A stretch of 64,000 bases of DNA from Marchantia polymorpha subsp. ruderalis. Taxonomy: Eukaryota; Streptophyta; Marchantiopsida; Marchantiales; Marchantiaceae. Below the pieces are notes generated by a model that ran no database searches, had not been told where the DNA came from, and saw only the letters and a list, made by a program, of their open reading frames with translations. This document shows, one piece after another, positions 35,883 to 47,017 of this stretch (within the stretch, counting starts at the first letter, position 1; each line of letters opens with the position of its first letter). The stretch is from the NCBI GenBank assembly GCA_037833965.1, contig AP031355.1:7899501-7963500 (forward strand), given 5' to 3'. Made by a program: the position numbers and the translations under genes.

Positions 35883-38800
35883 ATGGAGTCGCTCGAAGCA
35901 GATCAGATGGAATCAGGCGTGGACATGGAGCAAATTGATCTTCCCGAGCCGAGTACAAGAGCTGAAAAGTTACAAGTGAGGAGAAAATGTCGAGCGCCGC
36001 CTTCAACTCCGTTGCAAGTGGACGACATGCAGATCGACGAGAAGATGATTCCTTCGACATCGCGGATCTCCACCGAAGGATCTTCCAAAGAGATGGGAGT
36101 GTCTGCAGCTCCGGAGCCAATGAAAGGGCTCGTGGAAGAGGAGGAGAAGCAGGTTATGGAATTTGTTGAAGTTTTGATTCGCACCGAAAACATGAAGATG
36201 CCTCCTGCTTCTGCTCACCCCCCTCCTTCGAAGGGGGAGAGGGAGGACGAGAAGCATCCAATTTTCATTGACTTGGATCGTCTAGAGGAAGTGGACATGG
36301 AGAGACATGTGGTTTCGAGTAGAGTTAGGTCTAAAACGATAATACCTGACGGTCCCTCATCTTCTCGTTCTGGAGTTCTTCGAGATGATTTATTCATACG
36401 GAAGGAAGGAGGAGTAGGTCCAAGCTCGGACCCAGAATCGTGTCGTGACAGGAGGAATACGGATTATGGGTCCACCAGCTCCAAGGATATTGATCCCCGA
36501 TGGAGGAGGGGCTTTTCTGCAAAGAATCGAAGTGAGCATGAGGCACGGACAACGAGGGAAGAGGTAAAGCAGGTAGTTCTTCCAACAGGACCACAACCAA
36601 AAACACAATTTGGAGAGGAATCACCGTCGGCTAGATCCTTCTCACAGAAGCAAAAAGAAGTGAAAACCAAAGGTAACCAGGGTCCAGTTGGTATGAAGAG
36701 ACCTCGTGGACGACCGAAGAAAAACCTTAGCCAAAAGCCGCAAACTAGGCGCACGGCACAACGTACTTCACGAGGAAGAAGGAGGAGAAAAGGAACTCCA
36801 TCCACTTCCAGTGAATCAGAAGACGAAGACTCGGAGGATGAGGACGTTGCTGAGGGTGTGATAGCAGCTTCGTTGGGATTTCCCAAGGACAGTTTATCAG
36901 AAGAAGAGAAGAAACTAGGATTCTTCTTTTCCATACCCAACTTCAAAGAATCTGAATATGTAGTTGTTAGAAATCATATTCTTGCGAAGTGGAGAGAAAA
37001 TGTGAGTTGTTGGTTGACCATGGCAACGGTGATGGACAGTATTCAAGGTCAGTTCCTACATGTTGCAAATGTTGCATATAATTATCTCTCAACTTTCGGT
37101 TATATCAATTTCGGAGTAGCTCCGGTTATCAACTCCCACATTCCTGATGAGGCAACCCATGCAAGAGTGATTGTCATAGGAGCGGGATTGGCTGGGCTGG
37201 CAGCTGCGAGACAACTTAAGGCTTTTGGCCATGATGTTGTGGTTTTGGAAGCAAGAAAACGGCCCGGGGGTAGAGTTCTCACCCACACAATGAGGGGCGG
37301 TGATCTCACTGCTCCTGCTGATCTAGGAGGAAGCGTTCTCACAGGACTTCAGGGGAATCCATTGGGTGTCTTAGCACGCCAACTAGGCTTATATCAGAAG
37401 TCGATCAAAGACCATTGTCCTCTTTATCATCCTCAAGGCAACCCAGTAGACCCGGATATGGACCAAAAGGTGGAAAGATATTTCAATGAGCTTCTGGACA
37501 GGGCTAGCAAATGGAGAAGAGAGGTATCAGCTGTTTCTGAATATATGTCTTTAGGATCGACCTTGGAGACTCTAAGAGGTCTAGGGAATTTCACACTAAA
37601 CAGCGAAGAATCACAGATACTTGATTGGCACTTTGCAAATTTAGAATTCTCGAATGCTGCTCTACTGTCAGATCTTTCGCTTGCGTATTGGGATCAGGAT
37701 GATGCGTACGAGATGGGCGGTGACCATTGTTTCCTTAACGGTGGTAACGTGGAGCTGATAAACGCCTTAGCTGCTGGACTTCCAATATTTTACGACACTA
37801 AAGTGGAGTTAGTATCCTATGGGAGCGGACAGGTTCTTGTCAGAGCAGGCCAAAATCTATTCCAAGGTGAATTTGCTTTGTGCACGGTCCCACTGGGGAT
37901 ACTGAAACGAGATCTCATACAGTTCGAACCGCAGCTACCGAAGTCGAAGCTGCTTGCAATTGAACGACTAGGATATGGTTTGTTGAACAAAATTGCAATG
38001 TTATTTCCCTATGCATTCTGGGGTGAAGCACTCGACGTTTTTGGGCATGTCGGAGCTCATCGATCCAACCGAGGAGAATATTTTCTGTTCTACAGTTACG
38101 CTGGTGTTTCAGGGTCACCTCTTCTTATCGCTCTGGTGGCTGGAGAGGCTGCTGTTTCGTTTGAGCACACGAACGCAGTTGAGAATACTGCAAGGCTGGT
38201 GACCATTCTCCGAGGTTTGTTGCATTCTATTCCTTCAAACTTGATAGTTTAAAAGCTTAATAGAGCAAACGTACGTATAGACTTCTATCCAGGGAAGATT
38301 GGAGCAAAATATATCCAAGATATTTTCCTCTCTTTTTTGACTTGTAAGAAGGGAAACACATATAATGAATGATACGTAGATAAATTTTATGAGAACTGAA
38401 AAGGATCGTCAACGGGATGAGTTTAACTATTACACGTTTCTTTCAGAGGGGGACTGAACAATCACTTGAGTAAGTCTGAAGGTCACTCGTCATATTTACA
38501 CGTAAGCCTGAAACTTAGAAGCATTCAAAGGTAGGCTGAAGAATGAAATTTCCTAGGACAATTGCTGTACTGTAGAAATGAAATCCTTGAATTAGGATCT
38601 CTACCTCGAGGACGTAATCTTTTGATTTTCCTTCCAAGGAAAATAGTTGAAACAAAAGACAAATCTACACTTTCCATTCGCTTCAAATAACCGACTCGAT
38701 AGATTGTAGAAACGGGAGCTGAAAGATGTTCAATGTGACTACACCAAGACGTTGGCCGTGAAGTACAGAACACGTAAACTTTCTACAAGTTAAGTTTCGA

Positions 38801-39982
38801 TACGTTACAAACATATACGTCAAAATCCTGAACAGAAGTGACACTTGCCATACTAAACTCTCGGTGCATTTGTTATAATATAAGCCATTGCTCCTTTCAC
38901 ATGTGACGTTATAAGACTGTCTTCTAAATATGGACAGTTTGAATTTTTTTCTCCATCCATTGCTTGATCGAATATGTACGTGACTAAGTTCTCTTGTACT
39001 TACTGTTTATTCATAGATGGTAGATGGCAGGATGTTGACTATATTACTTTAGATCGACCTTATTCAGCATTCGAGGTTTACAGTCAAATTCTAAGTACAC
39101 ATCTCATATATTTTTTTTTTTGTGTTAGCCAACTGCGAGTTGGATGTCAATGTCACATCGTATTAATGTCTATTTTTGCAGAAACTCTCGTCTATGAGAC
39201 ATTTTACGAGCTTTTGGAAATGTGCAGACATATTCGAGCCACAAGGAGTCCCCGTTCCAGATCCTCTACAGGTGGTTTGCACCAGGTGGGGCAAAGACCA
39301 GTTCGCGTTGGGCTCATATTCGAACATAGCAGTAGGATCGTCGGGAAAAGATTACGATATTCTTGCCGAAAGTGTCGGGCAAGGACGCCTTTTCTTCGCT
39401 GGTGAGGCCACAAGCCGTTACTACCCTGCTACGATGCACGGAGCCTTCCTTAGTGGACTAAGAGAAGCAGGCAACATCTCTGTCTTGGCGGGATCTAGTG
39501 GGATCAAGTCACCCACCGTGAAGAGAGAATCACAATCTCCTCTCGTGTCAAGAGCTCATGCAATTGCTGAGATCTTTAAGAAACCTGACTTGGAGTTTGG
39601 TTGCTTCTCTGTTGTCTATGATAAGAAGACGGGACCCGACTCTCACGCTCTGCTGAAAATAAATCTCAACGGAAAGAAGACGGGGCTCGATGAAGATTTG
39701 GATGTTCCGATTGCCCGCTTAAAAAAAAGTTGCTTGCCAACTGGTAAGGTAAACGAGGAGGATGGCATTGGTGGCATTGAGCACAAAACAGTTCATGTGT
39801 ATGCTACGCTTACCAGGAAGCAATGCCTGGAATTAATGGAGGTAAGGGGAGGTGATGCGCATCGCTTGAAATATCTCCTTGACGTATTACAAGTCAAGTT
39901 AGTGGGAAGGAAGGACTTGGGAGAAGCAGCAGAGAAGGTTGTGTATTCTGGGCTCTTACACTCCCTTCTGATCCCTTCATGA
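35883..39982 (+). CDS. FLD-like lysine-specific histone demethylase (SWIRM + amine oxidase)
   Basis: Two exons (35883-38214 and 39228-39982; GT-AG, phase 1) give 1028 residues. A flavin-dependent LSD1-type enzyme removes methyl groups from histone H3 Lys4 in the nucleus. Order of parts: an acidic and basic low-complexity N-terminus; an AT-hook-like [10 protein letters not shown] (about 272-281); a SWIRM domain (about 321-410); the FAD-binding [17 protein letters not shown] (about 429-445); and the amine-oxidase domain to about 865, with [19 protein letters not shown] and the active-site lysine context [12 protein letters not shown] (Lys703). The C-terminal tail with [11 protein letters not shown] and [20 protein letters not shown] resembles the tail of the FLOWERING LOCUS D clade, so I favour FLD over LDL1/2. 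The N-terminal extension makes it longer than Arabidopsis FLD. Met at 35883 is the first ATG in frame. Clade assignment is from memory of family motifs. Confidence 0.9.
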
Positions 39983-41125
39983 GGAAATATATCGTGCATA
40001 GGAGAGTTTACCGAACATTACATAAGTGCGTCTAGCACCTAGGCCAAGATGCAGTGTCTTTAAAACCTAAAGAGGGAAGTCCAGCCATATTGACTGATTA
40101 TCTGACATACTTGGCTGTAGATTCGAGCTAGAATGCGTGCATGAAACCTGATGGTGTTCAATCACCTTTTTGGCATGTGTTCAATAATAATATGACAATG
40201 ATTGTATCAACGCAGTCATTTTGACGCTGTCCCGATATATGGTTAATAACTGCTACCTTCTATGTGCAATAAGATGCTTTCGGTCGTTATTGCGCCAAGT
40301 GAGTTGATAATTGGCAATGTTAAGTCAGACGATGGATTTATTGATTTCGATCTAATCGAAACATGCAGTGCTTTGAACTTTCGTTTATATTAAGGCATTT
40401 GTAACAAAAACTTGCCTATGAAATATATTGAAAAATTCTTGACGAAGAATTGTGTCGGAATGATTTGAATCAGTCTAGTAAAGAGTTTCAGGTGTATTTG
40501 AGGAGATACTGAACGTGAGGAACTTGGTGATAGAGCCTTATGAGGTGGGTGGTTCAAACATCTGTACAATCTAATACGACTTCGCTTCAATGCAAATAAT
40601 CGATATTGAAGGCCATGTCAGTCCACATGGCCTTCTATATAAAAGGCCATGAGGACTGCCACTGTGCGCTTGCAATTAAGTTGACAGATCACGAAAAATG
40701 ACATGAGACAATACCTTCGTCGTTGTGAAACTCCAGCAGGTTTAGTGTATTCATTGCATACGGATAAGGAGTGCTGCCTGCTTAGTCATTTCAAAGGAAT
40801 CACTCAATCGAAAACTAAATCTGTATTTTAGTTTACGGTAACGAAGCTAAATCAATGGCTAATTCAATTTAATACAGGCAGGCAGATTAATTCATAAGCT
40901 TGAATGCTCATGTTCACAACTGGCTTTAGTTTTACAGTCAAGGTCTGCGAATTCCACATGTAGCTGGACTCCGTGGCCGAGCTCATACATTCGAGCATAT
41001 GTACAGGCATGTATCAAGTCGTACCGGGAATCACGAATCCCAGTATCACAAGATTGAGCTGGTGCAAGATGTTTGCGCTATGCTCGTGTCCATGACAATG
41101 AGGAGGCTGCAGCTGTTGGGGATCG
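39983..41125. other. Intergenic region between convergent genes
   Basis: This region lies between the 3' ends of the demethylase (+) and the receptor kinase (-), so it should hold both terminators and 3' UTRs. Apart from the TATA/palindrome cluster at 40608-40651, no feature is recognised. Confidence 0.5.
40608..40651 (+). promoter_or_regulatory. TATA box flanked by GGCCAT palindromes
   Basis: GAAGGCCATGT (40608-40618) and ACATGGCCTTC (40625-40635) form a perfect 11-bp hairpin. It runs straight into TATATAAAA (40636-40644), followed by a third AAGGCCATG. No gene follows in this orientation before the convergent receptor gene, so any promoter would drive an unrecognised or antisense transcript. 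Confidence 0.35.
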
Positions 41126-43141
41126 TTAATAATGTCGGTACAGCAGCTCGGTTGAATACTCTTCAAAGTGCCCTCGGCAGTTTCTCAAACAACTTTCCGG
41201 ATCAGCAGACGGTAGAATGGGAGCCTCTCCGAACAGACGCTGGATAATCTGGCGGGACGAAGGGCGAGCATTCGAGTCCGGATTCGCACAGAGCAGACCG
41301 AGCAACAACATCTGTCGCATCTCGGAGACTCGAAACTTGCCCGCGAGCAGAGGGTCGGCTGCGCGCAGAAGATCGCCTTCACGAAAACACCTCCAAACCC
41401 ACTTGACGAGAATCATCTCGTTCTCGGGAAATCGAGTGTCGATGGCTCGTCGGCCAGTGGCAGTCTCGAGAAGAACGATCCCGAACGCGTACACGTCGCT
41501 CTTGGCGGTGTACTTGCCGAGAATGGCCGCCTCCGGAGCCAGGTAGCCTTCGGTGCCCACGACCTTGGTCGAAGACAGCAGCTTCTGATGCTCCCCTGTC
41601 ACTGCGAGGCCGAAATCGCCGAGCTTCGCCTCGAACAGCGAGTCGAGCAGAATGTTGCTGGATTTGATGTCGCGGTGCAGGACCTGCTTCGACCAGCCTT
41701 CGTGCAGGTAGTGGAGGGCCGCAGCCACGCCCGCGACGATCCTCTTGCGTCGCGGCCACAAGAGGACGTCGCGGCGCGGGCCGAAGAGGACCTTGTCGAG
41801 GCTGCCGTTGGGCATGTACTCGTAGACGAGCATGTAGGCGCCGCGGTGGTCGCACCAGCCCAGCAGCTGCACCACGTGGCGGTGCCGGATCTGCGTGATG
41901 GCCGCGACCTCCGAGAGGAACTCCTCCTCGCCCTGAGGCGACTGCTCTTTCAGCCGCTTTATGGCCACCAGCGCCTGCGTCCGCGGCATGACCCCGCGGT
42001 ACACCTCGCCGAACCCGCCTTCTCCCAGTCGGAATTCCTCGCTGAATCCGCCCGTCGCGTCCTCCAATTCTTGGAAGCTGTACGTCGTCGGGATGTGGGA
42101 GTTCAGCTCCTGCTGCGCCAACGTTGTCGCGCTCATGACGCGCCGCCTTCTCAGCGCGACTGTCATCACCAATACCGAAACGACGAGTATCGAGGCGCAG
42201 ACGCTCGCGACGATCACCACGGTCCGGAAGACCGACCTGTAAGGTTCTGGCCCGCGGGCCCGGCCCGCCGGGCCCGCGGGCCAGAAGCTGCTGAAATTCC
42301 AAGATTTGACGACGTACGAGCTCGCTCGAGATCCAGTGCCGGCCGAAAGCCCGACCCAGAACGACTCCGCCGAGACGAAAACCGAAGTCAGGTTCACGAC
42401 GGTATTCAGCAACGCCTTCTTAGGTTTGGCAGGCAGACTGTCGGCGCACACGACGAGCTTCCCGGACGCGCCGTCGTAGTCGATCCACACCGAGCACAGG
42501 CCGTTCTCGAAGCGGCACGTGTTGAAGAGGGGCGCCGAGACCTTGGACTTGCTGCTGCCGATGTCCAGACCGACGTGCGGCGTCGGGGTGTCATATTCCC
42601 AGTTTTGATACGTGTCGAACTCCACCGCCACGACCGTCGTGTTCGGGTCCCAGTACCCTTCTGGGAACACCCCGAAGTTCGCGCCGTAGGCGCCCGACAC
42701 GACGGTGTTGTCCGTGATGAAGAAGGTCAGCCCGTCGCCGGGTTCCTGGTGAGCAAGGCCTTTTGGGCCTTGCTTACCCTCAGCCTTGGTCTCGAACGTG
42801 AAGCTGGTGTTGAAGGATGCGACCGCCGATACCCGGTGGTCGGTCATCCCGACGGGGGTGCTGTACATGGCGACGCCGCTCGTCCAGAACAGCGTCTCCC
42901 TCGGCCCGGAGATGAGGGACAGCTGCCCGGATTGGCCGTCGGTGGTGGCATTGCCCAGGCAGAGCACGTTGTCCTGGCACCGGAACCCGTCCGCCCCCTG
43001 GTCCAGGGAGAAAGAGAGCGCCTGGCCGCCCAGAAAGACGGAGAGGAGGAGCAGAAGGATAAGGCCCAGCGCAGTCGAAGTCGCAGTCGGACCCATAGGC
43101 GATGAGAGGAGCGCGACGCTCGTCGGATCCGCAGCGCGCAT
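41126..43141 (-). CDS. L-type lectin-domain receptor-like kinase
   Basis: A single uninterrupted frame of 671 residues encodes a plasma-membrane receptor with an extracellular legume-lectin domain and a cytoplasmic Ser/Thr kinase, a family linked to pathogen and extracellular-ATP sensing. Parts: a signal/hydrophobic segment (about 24-41); a lectin domain (about 42-285) with TVVAVEFDTY and HVGLDIGS; a transmembrane helix (about 304-330) followed by RRRR; and a kinase (about 365-640). The kinase shows the Gly loop GEGGFG (373-378), VAIK Lys395, HRDIKSSN (489-496), DFG (509-511) and APE (535-537). All catalytic residues are present. Met16 (MGPTATS) is an alternative start giving a more usual signal peptide. 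Relative to its truncated paralogue at 50.9-52.3 kb it carries a nine-residue palindromic insertion (about 123-132) and lacks single codons in the lectin domain. Absence of introns is common in this family. Confidence 0.93.
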   Translation of the reverse strand: MRAADPTSVALLSSPMGPTATSTALGLILLLLLSVFLGGQALSFSLDQGADGFRCQDNVLCLGNATTDGQSGQLSLISGPRETLFWTSGVAMYSTPVGMTDHRVSAVASFNTSFTFETKAEGKQGPKGLAHQEPGDGLTFFITDNTVVSGAYGANFGVFPEGYWDPNTTVVAVEFDTYQNWEYDTPTPHVGLDIGSSKSKVSAPLFNTCRFENGLCSVWIDYDGASGKLVVCADSLPAKPKKALLNTVVNLTSVFVSAESFWVGLSAGTGSRASSYVVKSWNFSSFWPAGPAGRARGPEPYRSVFRTVVIVASVCASILVVSVLVMTVALRRRRVMSATTLAQQELNSHIPTTYSFQELEDATGGFSEEFRLGEGGFGEVYRGVMPRTQALVAIKRLKEQSPQGEEEFLSEVAAITQIRHRHVVQLLGWCDHRGAYMLVYEYMPNGSLDKVLFGPRRDVLLWPRRKRIVAGVAAALHYLHEGWSKQVLHRDIKSSNILLDSLFEAKLGDFGLAVTGEHQKLLSSTKVVGTEGYLAPEAAILGKYTAKSDVYAFGIVLLETATGRRAIDTRFPENEMILVKWVWRCFREGDLLRAADPLLAGKFRVSEMRQMLLLGLLCANPDSNARPSSRQIIQRLFGEAPILPSADPESCLRNCRGHFEEYSTELLYRHY

Positions 43142-45817
43142 TCACGGCCCGATTTCGACGAGCTCCTCGAGCTGCACGATCCTCAAGTCCGCCGTGGCGC
43201 CTCGCCCGTGGGATTTGCCGACCGCTGGCGTCCCCCGCATGGCGCACCTGCGCGGCTCAGACTCTGCTGGCATCCCAAACGCTCGAGGTCCGAATTCGGA
43301 GCTGCGCTCGCAGGCAGCTCAGCCGATCATCGCCCACAGCAGCAGCTCAGAGTGCCTCCCCTTCCATCCTTCGGCCGCTCCTTGTTCGCCTCTAACGGCC
43401 CAGTCGCCCTTGAATCTAAATCGCTCTCGAATCGAATCGCCCTTGAATCTCGATCCTGGTCGCGAGGAGTGGCAGCAGCAGCGGGAGGAGGAGGAGGAGG
43501 CGGCGGCGGCGAGCCAAGTACGTAAAAATTGCAGCTGCGCAGCCCGAGAGTCGAGAGGTGGATCGCAGCCGCAGTCAGGTGGCGATGGAGACCTGCAATG
43601 GCGTCGTGGGAGCAATCAGATGAAATTTCTCGGCTCCGTGTTTATCACTCGACGGGGTCCTCGCGTTCGATGGAACGCATTCGTTGACGGGCCCGATGTC
43701 AAACCTTCAACAGGCAGCGGAAGTGGCGGAGACTTTGAAACGATCCCGGGTGCGAGTTCGTCAACTCATGGATTGCTTGAAAAATCGGAATTGTGGACAT
43801 CGAGCGTTGGCATGGATCGGACGCTTCGCTCGCATGGCGATTTCACCCGCCCGGTCGCACGGTCACTCTTCTACCTGAAATCCTCGAATTCCTCGTCGCC
43901 ACTCCGGGAATCGAGGCTCCAGTGAAAAGGCCAGTTCGTTGGTTCGATGCTTTGACGCGCCATGCATTTCGTGAGATTGCCCGGAGAAGTACAGTCCCCT
44001 GCTGCTGAACTGCAGAACTGTTGGTGAAGCTAGTGGGACGAAAAGAGGACAGGAACACGAGGTGGAAGTGGACTACTGCTGCTGTTCGGAGCTCGTTGGC
44101 AGGGACAACAGTTGCAGTATCGCGGCGCAGGTAATCACTCGCTTCCGTCCACAATCCTTGACAAATTTGCACGAATACGGGTCTCAAGATGGACCCCTGA
44201 AATGATGGAAGCGAATTTACCGATTCCTAGTCGTTCCCATACTGAACTTCAACAGCCGAGAAAATCTGGGATAAATACATCATTCTCAATAGATTCTAAT
44301 AATCGGCGGACCACTTTTTTTTCTTTATCAAATGTCAATTGCGACCGAAACTGCTACGTTCGGAAATTCGTAGAGGGTCAAGCCAAAATTATGCGAAATC
44401 TATACTGTCGAGATTTCTGAGGTTTCGAGCATGCATGCAGTACGTGACGTTTCTCTGCGGGGCCTACTGGCAGCCGCGCAAGTCAAGCTTCAAGCTGTAG
44501 TCAATAGTTAATGCGTGTCCTGAACTCAACGTGGTCAACTGAACATGAAGGAGCTTCCATTCAATCTCCTTTCGCTGTCATATGTAGCACTATTCTGTAC
44601 CCCTAACAGATGATCGTGGAAATTGTGGCTTGCTTTCACATTTTGTATATCTAAGTCCTTGTCTGTAGCAGCACATACGAGCTTCTGCAACAGATCTTTC
44701 AAATGGACTTCGAGACATGTCACTACATAATTATATACAATTTTGTTGTCAGTCTTGGAGATCTGGAGGATAGGCTTCAAACTGACTTTCAAGAGACAAC
44801 GTGTGCAGTATTCTATGTTTGACACAGTTTTTTAGAAAAACATTCTTGCCAAGACATGAGGAAACCCTTGTAAACACCCACAGGGACAGAGTATTCAAAG
44901 TCAAGCTCGGTTATTCCAGGGATTCTATATTTCCATCAATGTGAACGTGGATGGTGTAGCATACCAAATATGACAATTGCCCTTGACCGCAACACAAGCT
45001 TTTCACAATTGTATCTACTTTGACGGTAATTATTCTGTCCTTCTATAATTACAAGTAGTATGAGCTAATTAATTTTATTATTTCTACTTTAAAAGATTAT
45101 GTAAATATATATTTATTTAATCATTTATATACTGTTTTTTCCACCTTGAATATGTAACATCAATGTGAAGAAAATATATATTAATCCATAGGAACTTATT
45201 GCCAACTAAAGAAAGTCATTGTTTATTGCCATCATCCAGTGAACTCAGATCCATATCACTATACTCACAGAGAAAAGAATATTGACAAATTTTTCTTCGG
45301 ATAAATCGTTAGCATATGCTCAACGTTCTCCAGCCTTAATTCTAGTGGGAACTATTAACGATTGATTCATGGAAACTATTCACAGTTTCCATGACCACGT
45401 TTGAGAGTACGTGATAAAATGATGCGTCACAACAAAGTTCCACAACTCCACATGGCGTTGCTAGCTTGACTGCGGTAGGTCGTCGATACAAATAGAGATA
45501 CTGCTGGATGGAGTGAGAAGTTGCTTTCATGTTGATGGAGTGAGAGCTCCATAAGTCCACATGTACTGACACACATGCAGTCAACAAAGCTCATCGCTTC
45601 TAAATACGAAGAGTTGGGTTTGAGTTGTACATTTTTCTCGATTCCATTATCTAGAATCAGATTGTGTGTATGATTTTATCCATCCTCCGGCTGTCATCCC
45701 CCAAACGCTCATGGACATTCCATTGAGTACAGTCAGTCAATCGAAGGGTGCTGCTTGTTCATTACATGATGCAGAAAGAAAGTAAGAAGTTCTAAGTCAG
45801 TTTTCCCGGAAGAAACT
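43142..45817 (-). promoter_or_regulatory. Upstream region of the receptor kinase gene (copy A)
   Basis: About 43142-44450 is GC-rich and almost identical in both duplicate copies. It includes a GGAGGA/GGCGGC triplet run (about 43484-43511) that differs in length between copies. Antisense open frames cover it but lack domains. Beyond about 44.9 kb it becomes AT-rich. The region probably holds the promoter and leader; no start site is assigned. Confidence 0.45.
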
Positions 45818-45891
45818 GGCCCATTAGCTCAGTTGATTAGAGCGTCGTGCTAGGAACGCGAAAATCACAGGTTCGAGACCTGTATTGAGAT
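45818..45891 (+). pseudogene. tRNA-Ile pseudogene (copy A)
   Basis: It aligns over its whole length with the intact tRNA-Ile at 54913-54986. The 5' acceptor strand GGCCCAT is intact, but the 3' strand has become ATTGAGA, destroying acceptor pairing. The anticodon loop reads CTAGGAA (AGG) instead of CTAATAA. The D-arm and T-arm (GGTTCGAGACC) survive. It is probably not functional. Confidence 0.8.
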
Positions 45892-46136
45892 TCCCCTAAT
45901 TACGAGAGCCAGGTTTTGGCCGCAACGATTGCCGTCCCGGGGTTACTACCGCCGCTCGTTCCGCCAAATGCTCTGGGGACGGTAGCTTCGGCAGATCCAA
46001 GTTGCAACAGGACAAATCAATTGTCAGTTAACGACTTCAGACCCGGGTCTGAAATCCGTAATCAGCATGTAATGCGAGTTGGATCTGAACTCTGATACAA
46101 GTACCTTGCTAGACATTTACGCATGCCAGACAAAGT

Positions 46137-46209
46137 GGCCCATAAGCTCAGCCCGTTAGAGCGTCGTGCTTCAAACGCGGAGGAGCAGGATCGATTCCTG
46201 GGTGGGCCC
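46137..46209 (+). pseudogene. tRNA-like relic with UCA anticodon
   Basis: The acceptor arms GGCCCAT/GTGGGCC pair fully (one G-U). A D-stem GCTC/GAGC, an anticodon stem TCGTG/CGCGG and a T-arm CAGG-ATCGATT-CCTG can form. The anticodon loop CTTCAAA gives UCA, which would read UGA. The D-loop AGCCCGTTA has lost the conserved GG, the internal A box is spoiled, position 8 is A rather than T, and the T-loop begins A rather than T. I infer a degenerate relative of the tRNA-Ile genes nearby rather than a suppressor or selenocysteine tRNA. Confidence 0.55.
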
Positions 46210-46759
46210 TCTAAGCTCAGCTTCTTCCCCTAGACCATATTACGGTGATAGTGTTTAGGACAAACTATTACCCCGGGAGGGCAATAATATTATCCTCCCG
46301 TAGCTGTACATTCCGCGTTCGGGGATGTACATACCCGTCCGCCGAGAATTCTGCTTGGCGATTGGAGGAGAAAAGACGGCAGAGCGCCACGTCGCGGACT
46401 CCGAGGGCCGATCTCGTGGGGTAGTTAGGTGCGTGGGAACGGCGGTCGATCCGACTCTCCGCCAGCCGCTTGCCTGCCACGAATGGCTAACAGTGTCCTC
46501 ACAGAAATTTGTCGATCAGACATCAAAAGATATAGTGATTTGCAAGGTCAATATGTCAAAAAGTTGGATACACAAAGTTCATATTTAAACATAAATTCAT
46601 ATATTGAAATATAAAATAAGTAAAAGTATAATAGGATCTAAAGATTTCATCACATCATCCATCGTGATCACAAGATTTTTATCATTTGCTAAAAAGAACA
46701 GGCAATTTGATTTAGTTAAAATTTTATAGAATAAAATTTTACAGTAAGCTATGACAATT

Positions 46760-47017
46760 ATATATTTAATTTAATATCTCATTGTTTCATATAATGTCTA
46801 TTGTTTCGTCTAGCATGTTACTTGCTAATAGATTGTGATAGATAGATCTCCCATCATATATTTAATTTAATATTTCATTTAATTTAATATTTCATTGTCC
46901 CATATAATACCTAAACCCTAAGATAGCCAATCATATATTTAATTTAATAACTCATTGTCCCATATAATGCCTATTGCTTCGTCTAGCATGTTACTTGCTA
47001 ATAGAGTGTCATAGATA
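46760..47017. repeat. AT-rich tandem repeat, about 173-bp period
   Basis: The unit contains ATATATTTAATTTAATA, CATATAATG.CTATTG and CGTCTAGCATGTTACTTGC, ending near TAGATA. Full copies start at about 46760 and 46930, with a truncated copy between them (about 46856-46905). Confidence 0.75.

Larger units (their letters stand above)
41916..45891. repeat. Segmental duplication, copy A
   Basis: This segment is collinear with 51081-54986 in the same orientation. It covers the receptor's juxtamembrane, lectin and upstream region, about 2.6 kb of non-coding DNA, and a tRNA gene at its far edge. Identity is high even in non-coding DNA, with scattered substitutions and small indels, so the duplication is fairly recent. 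The left boundary lies within the kinase coding region just before EFLSEVAAI. The right boundary lies at the tRNA 3' end. Confidence 0.9.

Noticed and set aside
41588-43105. Long + strand frame (505 codons) and a 379-codon frame over the lectin receptor gene
   Set aside because: They are antisense shadows of a GC-rich coding region that clearly encodes the receptor kinase on the minus strand.
46275-46299. GC stem around a TAATATTA-containing loop, superficially like a geminivirus-type origin
   Set aside because: The conserved nonanucleotide end is not matched (AT rather than AC), the stem is only 6 bp, and no Rep-like frame is nearby.
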